64,000 nt of DNA. Origin: Leptidea sinapis. Taxonomy: Eukaryota; Arthropoda; Insecta; Lepidoptera; Pieridae. The stretch lies in assembly GCF_905404315.1 (NCBI RefSeq), contig NC_066292.1, forward strand, positions 11,346,001 to 11,410,000, given 5' to 3'. Below, one piece after another: positions 11,871 to 22,610 of the stretch. The notes under the pieces are model-generated. The model was not told the DNA's origin. It ran no database searches and worked only from the letters and a program-made list of their open reading frames with translations. A program made the translations under genes and the position numbers. Within the stretch, counting starts at the first letter, position 1; each line of letters opens with the position of its first letter.

Positions 11871-11989
11871 TATGATATGGTATTTTCATATAGGAAGGAT
11901 ACTTGAAAATAGATTGCCTGCACTGATGAACATGGCGAGAATGGATCGAAGATTTGGGAAATGTACACTTACGATCTTATCAGAGATAT

Positions 11990-12262
11990 CGGCGATAGAG
12001 ATCGGTGCCTATTTCTGCCGTGAAACAGTAAAGTGTAAGCATTATTGTGTTTCGGTCTGAAAGGCGCCGTAGCTAGTGAAATGACTGGGCAAATGAGACT
12101 TAATATCTTATGTCTCAAGGTGACGAGCGCAAATGTAGTGCCGTTCAGACTTTTTGGGTTTTTCAATAACCCTGAGCGGTAATGCATTGCAATGGGCAGG
12201 GTGTATCAGTTACCACCACCTCAACGTCCTGCTCGTCACGTCACTTATTTTCATAAAAAAAG
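11990..12262 (+). repeat. HP hairpin-rich repeat, copy 1
   Basis: Runs from tgcctatttctgccgtga through gtgtttcggtctgaa, gccgtagctagtgaaat and atgtctcaaggtgacgagcg to the A-rich end at ttcataaaaaaaga. See the HP finding for family structure. Confidence 0.8.
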
Positions 12263-12379
12263 ATGCATACGATAAACTGAACCAAAGCGGTGCAAAACCA
12301 ATAATAATAAGGCTAGTATGAAAAAAAAAACAGTTAATTCAAGTGGGAAATTTGTCAAAAATTACATGGATATGGAGGT

Positions 12380-12570
12380 TACATGGGATAGGTTACGTAC
12401 AACCATTCACTCTTACCGCGTTGTTTCCGGTTCGTTCCTCGCCCGGCGCGCACGTGTTTCCGGTTTCAGATCAGCAACGCTCTCGTGGTTCCTCTGGTGA
12501 TACAAGAGAGTATGGTATGATCACATACCGTCAGGTGACCCGTATACTAGTTTGTCTTCTTACGTAAATA
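12380..12570 (-). repeat. Terminal fragment of an unassigned dispersed element
   Basis: A GC-rich block (cgcccggcgcgcacgtg) is followed by cgtcaggtgacccgtatac and tagtttgtc. The reverse of that phrase (ggcaaacgag...ggtcacctgat) is a common 3'-end phrase of LINE-derived repeats and appears in related form near 18360 and 54540. Weak assignment. Confidence 0.3.
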
Positions 12571-13080
12571 AATTGTAATATTAGTAAAGTCAAGTAAAGT
12601 GAAGTTATACAAAGGTTACAAAATGCTTGCTAAAGATTTTGTTATGATATTCCTTACGCACACATATGTAGAAGGGGTTGGTAATAATTTAAACGCACAT
12701 AATAATACTGTTATAATTATGTATTCTAAATTTTCCACTTAGAATTACAATAATCACTGATAATTATAGCGACGGGCATAGTGTCCCCTTACAATTCACA
12801 ATAAGTAATGCCTACTCAAACTTAGCGCTCTGGCTTATATAGGGCACGACCGTCTACTGTGATGATGCTACTAACTGCTATTTGGCTCAGCTGTAGTGCC
12901 AACTAACTTACACGAATCAAGTTAACTAAAGATCTGAATATTATATGCTATTATAGTTATTTCTAATCATAGTGATAATTATATAAAATAACATTACTAA
13001 CACAGTAAGTAGTTAAATAAATGTATGTCTTATGGCAGCTCATGACGTTGGTAGCGCTTGTTAACACATCAAGTAATCAA
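12571..13080. other. Unassigned AT-rich sequence
   Basis: No supported gene or repeat. Confidence 0.5.
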
Positions 13081-13129
13081 TATTATAATATTACTGACAT
13101 ACATAACACCCTTTTTGAACACCAACAAC

Positions 13130-13435
13130 ATAATGAAGATGGAGTTTCGTAGGCAATTACATTATTCCACGTTATTTTTTAGTGTGGTGAAATATAGAAT
13201 ACCATTTTACTTATATAAAAGGCTTAAGTGGCTGTCGGACTCAAATGAGAGTTATCAGACGCGTCCCGATAAGATTCTACTCGTTCCTCTACACGGTACC
13301 GCAGAATTTAGGGGTAGCTTTAAATACAGCGCCTCCAAATGCTGGAATGATCTGCCGCCACCTATTAAAGATCAAAAAAGTTTGTTCTCTTTTAAAAACA
13401 AACTGAAATCTTTTCTATTAGAGAAACACTAGGGT
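13130..13435 (+). pseudogene. LINE ORF2 C-terminus, 5'-truncated
   Basis: The plus-strand frame 13058-13432 holds a conserved LINE C-terminal segment from about residue 25: FRRQLHYSTLFFSVVKYRIP, YLYKRLKWLSDSNESYQTRP, a basic Pro-rich stretch, then FRGSFKYSASKCWNDLPPP and SFKNKLKSFLLEKH before the stop. That CWNDLPP-type end is typical of LINE ORF2 tails beyond the RT domain. The EN and RT domains are absent. An (AAT)n/A-rich stretch follows (13450-13475) and probably marks the 3' end. The first roughly 25 residues look like unrelated flanking sequence. Confidence 0.65.
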
Positions 13436-14273
13436 TCAGAGGCATAAAAATAATAATAATAAAAAAAAGAAAATAAACGGCGTCAGTAAATAAAAAATCA
13501 AAATATATCCTTTTTAATAAAATAAAATCTTTTAAAGATCCCATTAGAATTCAATCTTTTTAGTTTCTTCTCTTTTTCTACTATTTTTAGACGGTCACTT
13601 TTAAGACCTATATATAACAAAATGAACCGTGTTGTCTAAATCTGCTGTCAACAGGTAGGTACCTGCTGTAAAATCAGTGTAGAATCGGGGTGATCCTTAT
13701 TTCTATTCCAAAAATGCTGAGTGGGTGTCCTTTTCATGACATTTTTTTTTTTAATTTGTTAATTATACTATGTATATAATATGTTTTGTGTTGTCATGAC
13801 TAAATGCATACATTACTAGATTGTAATATTAGTGGGTACACCTAAATTTCTAATGAAAATGATTCATATGGAAAAAAGCACTGATTGGATCAATACACCA
13901 TGCGTCAATGGTTTTGAAGAAAATTTCACAATCAAATAGTTCATCCGATCGGGATAACATATTATGAAGAAATATTCCCATTCAATGACTCAACGGTAAG
14001 GTAGCCTTGTGGACAAAATCTACTCAAGCGAAAATGCGGTGCTAAAAGTTTCTAAACATACATATGGCGTAGGTGTTAGGTGTACTATATGCCGATAAGC
14101 GACACAGACTAAAAATGTGGAGTCAAATATTTTTACTAAAATTAAAATTAAATACTAAAATTAAATTTAAAATAAATTATTACGGTAGTAAAACAATATA
14201 TATTTATACTTAAAATAAATTGTATATACACAATTTTTTTTAACTGGCATTTTTATTTTCTGTAGTTAACGTA
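13436..14273. other. LINE tail then unassigned AT-rich sequence
   Basis: The first tens of bases are the A/T-rich tail of the preceding fragment. After that nothing is recognised. Confidence 0.5.
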
Positions 14274-16480
14274 CAAATTCAAATTCAAATATTTTTATTC
14301 AAAATAGGATTTATAATCACTTATTGAACGTCAAAATCTACCACCCATTCAAAAGTGACTGCCTCAGACCTGAGAAGAATGGGCGCAAGAAACTCAGCGG
14401 GCTTTTTTTTTATATAAAATATGGATTTCAATGTAATATCGTACAATAAACATTAATAATTTAAGAGCTCAGGCTCTTTAATTATTACACGAACACCCTC
14501 AGGGGTGTTCGCTTTAATCCCAGTCCGTGGTGTCATTAAGAAAATCGTTTATGCTATAATAACCATTCCCACACAAACGTTTTTTAACAATTCTTTTAAA
14601 TTTCGTAACACATTTGTTTTGTACATTTTCTGGGATCATATTGTAGAAGAACAAAACAGCAACAAAAGACTTACTAACTCGACCCAACCGAGTAGTAGGC
14701 ATAACAAGTTTATGTTTGTTCCTCGTGTTAAAATTATGAATGTCACAGTTTCTAGAAAATTCTTCAATGTGCTTATGAACATACAAAACATTATCAAAAA
14801 TGTATTGAGAAGCAACAGTCAAAATGTTTATTTCTTTAAATTTTTTCTCTTAATGATTCTTTAGGACCTAGTTTATAAATCGCGCGAATAGCCCTCTTCT
14901 GCAGCACAAAGATAGTATTAATATCGGCCGCACTGCCCCATAACAATATACCATAGGACATAATACTATGAAAATAACTAAAGTATACTAATCTCGCCGT
15001 ATCTATGTCAGTTAACCGTCTGATTTTCTTAACCGCATATGCTGCAAAACTAAGCCTATTCGCCAATCCTTCAGTATGGGGGCCCCACTGCAATTTTGAA
15101 TCAAGAGTAATGCCAAGAAATATAGCAGATTCCACTGGTTTAACCACCTCTCCATTTAATAAAATATTCGCATCTACATTTTTGACATTTGGCGCGGTGA
15201 ATTTAATATATTTGGTTTTATGATTATTTAACAAAAAGTTATTGGCGCTAAACCAGTACACGATGTCAGATAGAGCATTGTTTACTTCGTCATATAAAAC
15301 TTGGCTTCGTTTCACTTTGAATATAAGTGAAGTGTCATCCGCAAACAATACCACCTTGTGTTTTTTTTCTACAAGGTTAGGTAGATTATTTATATAAATT
15401 AGGAAGAGGAAGGGTCCAAGAATAGACCCTTTTGGTACCCCCATACCGAGAGGAGTCCCAGGAGATCTCCTGCCATTCACCTCGACCCTCTGAATCCTAT
15501 TATTTAAATATGAGATCAGAAGATCGAGTGCAGATCCTCTTATACCATAGTGGCATAGCTTCCTGACCAGCGTTGAATGTTGAACACAATCAAAAGCCTT
15601 AGATAAATCACAGAAGATACCAAGTGCATTCTGTGATTCCTCCCAGGCCTCAAAAATATTCCTGATGAGTTCAACACCTGCATCCGTAGTCGAGCGTCCC
15701 CTAGTAAAGCCAAATTGTTTTATATGAAGTAACTTATAAGTGTTAAAGTGAGTAAGCATTTGGCTTAAAATAATGTTTTCAAAAATATTACTACGGGTCG
15801 GCAACACCGAAACAGGGCGATAGTTATTCGGGTCAGAAGTGAGTCCCGATTTAAATATTGGTGTAATTTTACTATACTTCAGAAGGATGTGTTCAATACA
15901 GCTATTAAAAACTAGTGCTAGATATGGTGCTATGACGTCAATAACAGAACTTATTATTTTTACAGATATGCCCCATATATCAGCAGTTTTTTTCATTTCT
16001 AAGGATCTGAAAGTTTTAATTATTTCTGCTGGGCTAACAACACTGAATTTGAAATTTTGTTTACATTCCTTAACATTTTCCAAAAGAAGTGACTCGGCAA
16101 CACTGGTGGAGGAGACAAGGGTGCTTGAGATGGAAAGTGGAATGTCAGAAAAAAATTTCTCAAAAGCAGAAGTTACTTCCTGCTCAGAGTGGATTTTTGT
16201 ATTGTTTATTATTAGATTATATTCAAACTTGTCTTTCGCTCTTCCAGATTCCCAGTTAATAACTTTCCAAGTAATTTTTATTTTATTTGAAGCATTTTTA
16301 ATTATTTCTCTAATATGCATTGACTTAGCAATAGTACATACTTTCTTAAATAATTTTGAATAATTTTTCACATATACAAGGAAAGATGCATCATGTGTAC
16401 CTAGATTTAAATCTTTGTTAGTATATATTACAAACCCGTGTGGTTTTTTGATGCTAGCTTTAAGTATTTTCTTTTGTAAA
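14274..16480 (-). mobile_element. LINE II, longest copy: 5'-truncated with RT and 3' end
   Basis: The minus-strand element ends (plus-strand left edge) in TTTGAA/TTGAAT-type short repeats preceded by cctattttgaataaaaat, not poly(A). Short tandem repeats instead of poly(A) are known for CR1- and RTE-type LINEs. The body holds a 3' UTR, the C-terminal coding part (14514-14822) and the RT part (14836 upward). The reading frame stays open upstream of 16371 to about 16480, where A/T repeats begin, so the endonuclease and ORF1 are missing. Confidence 0.8.
14514..16371 (-). pseudogene. LINE II ORF2: reverse transcriptase and C-terminal domain
   Basis: The upper frame (16371-14836, 511 residues) is a LINE reverse transcriptase: linker 1-110, then NNYRPVSVLP near 182-191, FGFTRGRST at 220-228, FCDLSKAFD with motif A Asp near 255, GVPKGSILGP at 311-320 and the catalytic FADD at 343-346. 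The lower frame (14822-14514) carries the C-terminal segment, including NFNTRNKHKL and an FYNMIPENVQ-type motif. The two join by one extra A in the run near 14843-14848. Around CIEHILLKYSKI the usual GVFP-type residues before the second RT block appear to be missing, so a small deletion is likely. The first residue shown is not an ATG and the frame continues upstream. The endonuclease is absent. Not functional as it stands. Confidence 0.85.
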
Positions 16481-16893
16481 CTTTAATGTAAATAAATAAA
16501 CAAATAAAAATAAAAAATAAATTACGATAAAAATCTAAAATATTTACTAACACGAAAGAAGTCTCGTATTTTAAATAAACATAATTGTAAGAACGTCTGA
16601 AAAGAATTGGATATCGAAAAAAGCAAGGTGCTCAGTAAAACATGTTACATGCCCTTTTATCTTGCAAATTCTTAGTCTATCTAAGCCCAGAACTCAGTGG
16701 TCTGCCGTGCCCGAGTCCGACTTTCTTTAAATGAAATAATCTTAGGATTCTTATAAATACTTGAAAAAAATATTGTAGGTGCTTTTTATTAATTAAACAA
16801 GATTGTGTATTATATTAGACAGCCGGACAATGTATTTATAATATATAAACGGTATGAGTAAATTGCATGTTTATTCGTATTAATCATGTCGCG
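16481..16893. other. AATA-rich flank and unassigned sequence
   Basis: AAATAA-type tracts near 16487-16520, then nothing recognised. Confidence 0.5.
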
Positions 16894-16901
16894 GTAGTAT
16901 A

Positions 16902-17280
16902 ATACGGACTAGTAAAAAAATAAGGACTCCGTGTCATCTTACATAACAGTGTAGCACCAAAACAAGCGGATTAACGTGTAAATACATAGCCCCACGCACA
17001 CACTTACGCTACTACAGGCCGATAGGCGGCCATTATGAGAATTGTCACCGTCTGTGACAGATCAGTTTGCGTCTCAATACAATATTTTAAAATGCCGTCG
17101 TGCGTTGTGAAAAAGTGTAAAAACGATACTATATAAGTATTTGTGGCCATATATGATTGTTTAAGGAAGAAAAAATTGTGTTACTAGTATCCCCCGTAAC
17201 AGCACACATACTAGCATAACGGTGCTTCACTTAATATATTAATATCACGGCGCGGAGTCCTTCTTTTTTTACTCGTCCGT
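16902..17280. mobile_element. P-element-like MITE with THAP remnant
   Basis: The left end reads acggactagtaaaaaaataa then ggactccg. The right end, reverse-complemented, reads acggacgagtaaaaaaagaa then ggactccg. These are inverted repeats of about 31 bases with only a few mismatches. The octamer gtagtata flanks both sides, at 16894-16901 and 17281-17288, with two ambiguous bases at the left junction. Eight-base duplications are made by P and hAT transposases. The interior contains a truncated THAP start (see 17092). About 0.38 kb and no transposase, so non-autonomous. Confidence 0.7.
17092..17136 (+). pseudogene. THAP zinc-finger N-terminus remnant
   Basis: A 14-codon ORF MPSCVVKKCKNDTI followed by a stop. 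Met followed within a few residues by C-x4-C is how THAP (C2CH) DNA-binding domains begin, and P-element-type transposases carry a THAP at their N-terminus. The remaining Cys/His ligands and all catalytic regions are missing. Being inside an element with P-like 8-bp duplications supports the reading. Confidence 0.55.
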
Positions 17281-17288
17281 GTAGTATA

Positions 17289-18354
17289 AAAGGTTAAAAC
17301 TATTTTGAATTCAAAGCTCTGTAGCACTATACCTACCATCTTGAATATCATGAGATAGAGATATTTATAGAACTACTATCCCACACACTTTACGGTTAGA
17401 AAAGTTTTAGCACTGAGCGCTTTCATGGCAAGAAAACTCTCATTATTATTTCACAAGCGCGTCACATTTTTATGTTTTAATTTTTTTTTAATAATTTATT
17501 CGAAAGCAAAATAAGTTAAGCGTTTGGTGAGCACGAACAATGACATCAAGGTAAGTTAAGTTTGTTGAACGTTGTTTCATAAAAACAATAACATAATTTT
17601 AAGTTTTTATTTAAATTACATTAGAAAAGTGAGTTCTGGCAGAGTTCTATGTACATACTGTCCCTATAAATTCAAAATTTATTATTAAAAATAACTGATT
17701 GTTATTTAAATCATATGCAAATACCATCTTATAAATGCTAAAACCTCACCAGCCTGTTTTGAATTATGTTTCGATGTAAAAGCCACAAAATAACGCAAAC
17801 ATGCTTCATTTAAACACAACGTGCTAAAACTGAAAGTCGTTACTGAGATTCTAGTAAACATGATTTTAAATATTAATATCTCGAAAGAGGTTAACAATGA
17901 AACTTGGATATAGAAATCCTTAAACCTAACCTTGTATTTACTTGTTAGTAGCCCCTATGATCCCTAATATAAATGCAAATTTCTAGAGCTCCAAAGAGAA
18001 CTTTAGTAAACCGCGTTCAAACTATCATAATGATCCTATTTATAACTTTGAGAAGGTTATGTTCTCATAAAACGTGATAAATTATGTTCATTAACGTCTG
18101 GATTTTCTTTAATAATATAATACATTGCTATATTTCATCTAGTATATCGCATCACTTTTTATTTCTGTTTCAAGCTTCAAATTTATATTTTCAACTTTAT
18201 AAAAAAATACTGGTTGGTTTTTTGTTTTGAACTAAAAATAAATCTACGTTTATTATAGTTTTCGGTATTAATTTAAGTATAAATTGAACACAATATTTTA
18301 TAATTTTTGATATGTTTAGATGTAATGAAAGTATAAACATATATGTTTTAAGTA
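17289..18354. other. Unassigned AT-rich sequence
   Basis: No supported gene or repeat. Confidence 0.5.
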
Positions 18355-18770
18355 GGAGAACAAACGAGCGTTCGGGTCAGCCGATATTCAGTGGCCATCG
18401 GCATCCACACTCTCGTACAACACAAAAAGAAGTATAGGAGCTTGTAAAAAGTACCTTAAAGATAGCTATCTTTAAGGTACTTTTTACATGCTCATATTAG
18501 ATCCCCCTGAATACAAGCTAAGACTACAGTTTGGTTGTAAGTAACAGAAAGTTCCTTGAAAACGACACGAAATGATATATTAAAGTTTGTGGCATGTCAT
18601 GTGCGGCAGAATCGGGACAAACAGCTCTTAGAAACACTTTGATAATTTGATAGAAGACACACAGTGAAGCGTCATCTCGACGCATTGCCAAGTTATTGAA
18701 AAGTTCAGGGAGTACTGGAACTCCAACGAGTCTAATAGGTCTGTGTTAAGCTAAGCCGGAGCTTAAGTTG
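18355..18770 (-). mobile_element. LINE 3' remnant containing a palindrome
   Basis: The left part (ggagaacaaacgagcgttc, then ccacactctcgtacaacac) matches the 3' end of the LINE family at 54540-54960 and 31680-31995. The right part (ggcagaatcgggacaaacag, then agaagacacacagtgaagcg) resembles the next upstream stretch of the same family. The sequence that should lie between is replaced by a palindrome. Minus-strand element, heavily decayed. Confidence 0.55.
18438..18493. repeat. Near-perfect 56-bp palindrome without spacer
   Basis: 18443-18488 is a perfect palindrome centred at 18465/18466 (right half starts ctatctttaaggtacttttt). After one mismatched pair (18442/18489) four more bases pair (GAGC/GCTC), giving 27 of 28 paired positions and no loop. 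As RNA or single-stranded DNA it would form one long hairpin. Confidence 0.95.
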
Positions 18771-19714
18771 AAAAACCGGTAGCATTAAATGTAGAAAATT
18801 GTTATCTACAATCATAAATATAACTCATTTTGGAAATTCTTTACATCAAGTAAGTAAAAGTAGCGTTGAAACGAGTATTATTATAATTTATTAAGTAAAT
18901 CGATCATTAGCTGTTACTACATCCTACTATTAATTTAATCGTCCAAAATAAGTATAACGTTATCCACCACATAAATGACCACTTATGAACAAGAAATTGT
19001 TAAATACTTCAAAAATGTGTATATCCAGATATTATAAAATAAACAATTTAAAAATATATTCATACCAATCAAAATTCTGTGACGCGAAGAGTTAAATCAA
19101 GAGCTTTTTGGGAAGTGGAATTTTTAATAATAAAAATGACCCTAAATAATTATAGACATAATAATCTGAATAATATCAAGATGACGCAACTCCAGCATAA
19201 AGAAAATAACCCCACAACATTGAAATCTATTTCCAAACATAAATGAGCAGAATACGTAATAAAATTAAATCTTTTCATCAGTAGGTATGCCATTTGTAAT
19301 GCATTGCTTTATGTAAAAATGCCTTTTTTAATAATCATTCATAAAGAAATCTTAATATCGAAAGAAAAATTTGAATTTCAAATGTGTTCAACGATATTAA
19401 AATTAGCTTCTTTGTGCTTATAAATTTGTATACCTGCGAGATTCAAAGGGATTTATTTGAGTATGTTGGAAAGGTTTTGTGGTTACCATACGTTGGTTAT
19501 TAGGAAATGTTAATCGAGCTTACATATTTACATATCATTCAATTCCAATGAATGTAATTTGTGAAGATTTCAGCTTTTACAAGTTATTTGTGTTATTTCC
19601 TATTTACCAAGCAATGTTAGGATGTTTTGTGTTTCGTTTCGATGCCTTGTGTTTGCAATCTATTTCTGAGGAGCCGAAACTTGGTCTCTAAGACTGCAGG
19701 ATTGCCGTAACATC
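18771..19714. other. Unassigned AT-rich sequence
   Basis: No supported gene. The 70-residue frame at 19479-19691 has no domain and ends just before the next LINE remnant. Confidence 0.5.
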
Positions 19715-20150
19715 TATGCATAAGAGATGTGGTGCTGGAGACGACTCCTAAAGATCCCGTGGACGGCATTTCGCACCAATGTATCCATCCTTAAAGAGCA
19801 TCGTATTAAAGACAGACTATCGTCAACTGTGCAACTACGAATACTGAAGTTCTTTGGTCACGTCTCTAGAAATAAGAACTATAGAGACTGGAAGTTCAGG
19901 GCAAGGTGGAAGGCAAGAGAGCACGCGGACGATCGCCAGGCCGCTGGATAGACGCCATCACTAAGGCTACTGAGTCCACCATGGTCCAGTGTACTCGCAA
20001 CGCCTTTAACCGTCAGAAATGAAAGCACATCGCCAGGAGAGACGCTACCCTTAGAAAGGATATCGACCCACCGAACACTCCACCGAGTACCTCGTCAGCG
20101 CAACCACAACCACTTTGGCAAGGGTGTCCGACTAAGAAGAATAAGTTAAG
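19715..20150 (+). pseudogene. RTE/BovB-like LINE ORF2 C-terminus
   Basis: The plus-strand frame from 19727 reads WRRLLKIPWTAFRTNVSIL, then RLSSTVQLRILKFFGHVSRN, a classic RTE-type tail. At about 19885-19905 the frame shifts and continues as VQGKVEGKRARGRS-like sequence, then RWIDAITKATES. A Ser/Thr/Pro-rich end follows. It would be the region after the RT thumb. The RT core and endonuclease are missing. The frameshift and lack of upstream domains make it a dead 5'-truncated copy. Confidence 0.75.
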
Positions 20151-21238
20151 ATGTTTATTGGGGTCAAAACTTAAAAATGAACAATTTTATCTTTAACCTT
20201 TGAGCTGATTGAGCTCACTTGTCATGTTACTTACATGGTGGCTTATTTGCCATGACAATATATTCTATGATGAACTCGTTTATGGTTTAGTTCCAAAGAA
20301 ACTCCTCACAGGTTAATACTAATCTTTTGTATGAAATAAATTACCTACTAACGAATGTTTTGTTTGTCGCGATCGTGTTTGGCTCCTAACGAGGGAAGAG
20401 CCAGCGGTTAACATAATAGACACAAGGCTGCAATGTTTTAAAGTTGCCATGTTATGTCTCGCCATTGTAATGAGTTGATGGAATCTCACGATAACGTGAG
20501 GCTTGTCTTGTCTCATTTTTCCATTAAACTCAACTCATGATCAGTGAAATAGAACCATCTCTTGTCTTTTGACAAGTCTGTTTCAGGTTAAATAAATGGT
20601 GTAATTTCACCCAGGCGGCAAAATACTCTGAACTCATTTCTAACGTGATTGCATTTGTTTTTGATGAGAATACGTCTTTAAATTTACATTAACAGTGAAG
20701 GGCACTCTAGATAGGTAATAAAAACGACATTGGGGGCTATAGTTTGGTGTGATAGCTGCATATATATTATCCAAATCCGATGTTTCATTATACCACTGAA
20801 TAGCTAAAGAATTTTGGCTTCACAATTTTCCGTACAACTTTTGATTTGAATGAATGATTTATTTATTCAACAAAATGCAGGTACAATAGATCGAAAACAA
20901 ATTTCTGTTGAGCCTTATACATTTTACCAGTGTAACTGGTGTTTGAATATCACATTAAATTTAATTAAATAAAGAAACAGAAACAAGATAGGATTAAAAA
21001 GTTAAGTTATACATAAACTTTACACAAACAAAGCATAAAAATAAATATCTAAATCCGATTATTGTCAATAACTTTAAAATATCCTTAACCGTTAGGTAGT
21101 CCTTAATTTAAGATAAGATTATGATTATAGAATTCTGAAATATTATAATAGCATTTGTTTTTGAGCAACTCATGAGTTCTCCTTTTAAATTTATGAAAAG
21201 AAGAAGCTAAGACTCGTGTATCTATTCGATTCTATAGC
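20151..21238. other. Unassigned; possible LINE 3' UTR near 20850-20960
   Basis: Mostly unrecognised. Near 20850, tgatttatttattcaacaaa begins what resembles an inverted LINE 3' end, without enough to assign. The frame at 20319-20516 has no domain. Confidence 0.4.
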
Positions 21239-21318
21239 ACATATATTAGGGGAGTATGAAATTGCCAATTTGTACTGATAAATTGAAATTCGGGTTTAGT
21301 TTTTTATTATATACATAA

Positions 21319-21759
21319 CTAGTGGACCCAACAGACGTTTTCCTGTACACACGTTTTAAATTTGAAAAATCGGTCCAGCCGTTAGGAGGTGTTCACTAAT
21401 ATACACATTAGCAGGAGAATTATATTATATGGATGAAATTGATTATCTAAACCAATCTCAAATTCACTGAAACAAACAAAAAATTCATCAAAATCGGTCC
21501 AGCCGCTTAGGAGGTAGTTTAATTGTGAATCTAAACCATTCTCGAATCCACCTGAAGACACACACCAATCTCAAATTCACTGGAACACACAAAAATATCA
21601 TAAAAATCGGTCCAGCCGTTTAGGAGATGGTTCAATTGTGAATCTAAACCATCCTCGAATCTCCTTGAACTCACACAAAAAATTTCATCAAAATCGGTCC
21701 AGCTGTCTAGGAGGAGTTCAGTGACATACACACGCACATAAGAAATATATATATAAAGA
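21319..21759 (-). mobile_element. Helitron-like non-autonomous element inside mariner
   Basis: On the minus strand it begins TC (21759-21758, preceded by A) and ends GGGTCC-A-CTAG (21322-21319, followed by T). TC...CTAG between A and T is the Helitron insertion signature. The interior has three or four degenerate copies of a unit containing aaaatcggtccagccg and taggagg at about 21365, 21490, 21605 and 21695, plus repeated tctaaacca-tcgaatc phrases. The mariner at 57105-57200 provides the empty site. Confidence 0.7.
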
Positions 21760-21761
21760 TA

Positions 21762-22600
21762 ATCACCATTATTATGTATATATTGCCGCCATCTAATAGG
21801 AAGATCATTTATGCCTATGCGAGAGAACTGTGGTGATCTAGATTCGAGAACCTGCGTAAAGGCATTTTGTACTGCCTCCTGAGAAGAAAACTTCTTATCA
21901 CGTAGTAAATTGTCCAAATCACGAAAAACAAATATAGTCTGGAGGGTGACGAATGGCTTCTGATTGCAGTATCCTGTAGAGTTAAAACAGTTTCTCGTGC
22001 TGTATGGAGCAATAATGGTGAAGATCGATTCATGATTCGGGGTTGTTTTAATGCTACTTCTGCTATCTATAACAATAATAATTGTTTGACCAGATCGGAG
22101 AAAACTATAGTGGATATGACCATGCTGAGACCACCAAACAGTTACCATTACCAGAAATTGCATTTTTCGCTTACTGGTATCGTAAAGAATCCACTTTTCA
22201 TCGCATGTCACAATTCGATCCAATATTTTTTCATTTCTGTATCGGTCCAACAAGGCAACCCAAGTTTCAGTTCTTTCTGCAGATCAGTCAAATCATGAGG
22301 CACCCATTTTTCATATTTTTTTATTTTATTGATTTGACCCAAATGAATCAATATTGTTGGTAAGGTAACGTTAACCATGTCACTAATTCCTGAGTTTCGG
22401 GAATTGACGACGCGATCTTCCACGCGGCTCGTTCATCAAATCAAAGTATCCATCAAGGGAGCATTTAAATCAAAATAGCACGGTGCGTTCATTAGCAGTT
22501 CTCTCTCCAAACGAAACATTGATATTGCGAGCTGTTTCTGCCGCGTTAGTTCCGCGTTTGATCTTGTATTAAAAAATCACCCGATTTCTTTTTTATAATT
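21762..22600 (-). pseudogene. mariner transposase pseudogene
   Basis: Pieces in several frames, N to C: an N-terminal helix-turn-helix region near 22570-22420 (codons resembling the RTVRYWF-type segment, out of frame); NVTLPTILIHLGQINKIKKY and EKWVPHDLTDLQK at 22360-22265, matching the mariner linker with its WVPHEL-type motif; ILDRIVTCDEKWILYD at about 22230-22180, containing the first catalytic Asp of the D,D34D triad; QHGHIHYSFLRSGQTI; and, at the end, LDNLLRDKKFSSQEAVQNAF and INDLPIRWRQYIHNNGDY. The region that should hold the second and third Asp is frameshifted (about 22080-21960). The longest single frame (22253-21531) runs on into the inserted Helitron. No active transposase. Confidence 0.8.
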
Positions 22601-22610
22601 CTTGTCTAAG

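Larger units (their letters stand above)
21240..22610 (-). mobile_element. mariner element, decayed, carrying a Helitron-like insertion
   Basis: Minus-strand mariner with transposase remnants at 22600-21762 and its 3' part continuing at 21318-21240 (attaggggagtatgaaattg). The same non-coding part lies uninterrupted in the second copy at 57105-57200 (attaggggtgaaagttt), which shows that 21319-21759 is an insertion. Terminal inverted repeats were not resolved. Confidence 0.75.

Noticed and set aside
12318..12567. Overlapping plus-strand frames over a GC-rich stretch
   Set aside because: Two frames are open at once, with no domain; the end matches a dispersed-repeat terminus instead.
19479..19691. 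70-residue plus-strand frame
   Set aside because: No domain and no splice context; it ends immediately before a LINE remnant and looks like chance.
22032..22363. Plus-strand frames of 88 and 93 residues
   Set aside because: Antisense to mariner transposase on the minus strand.
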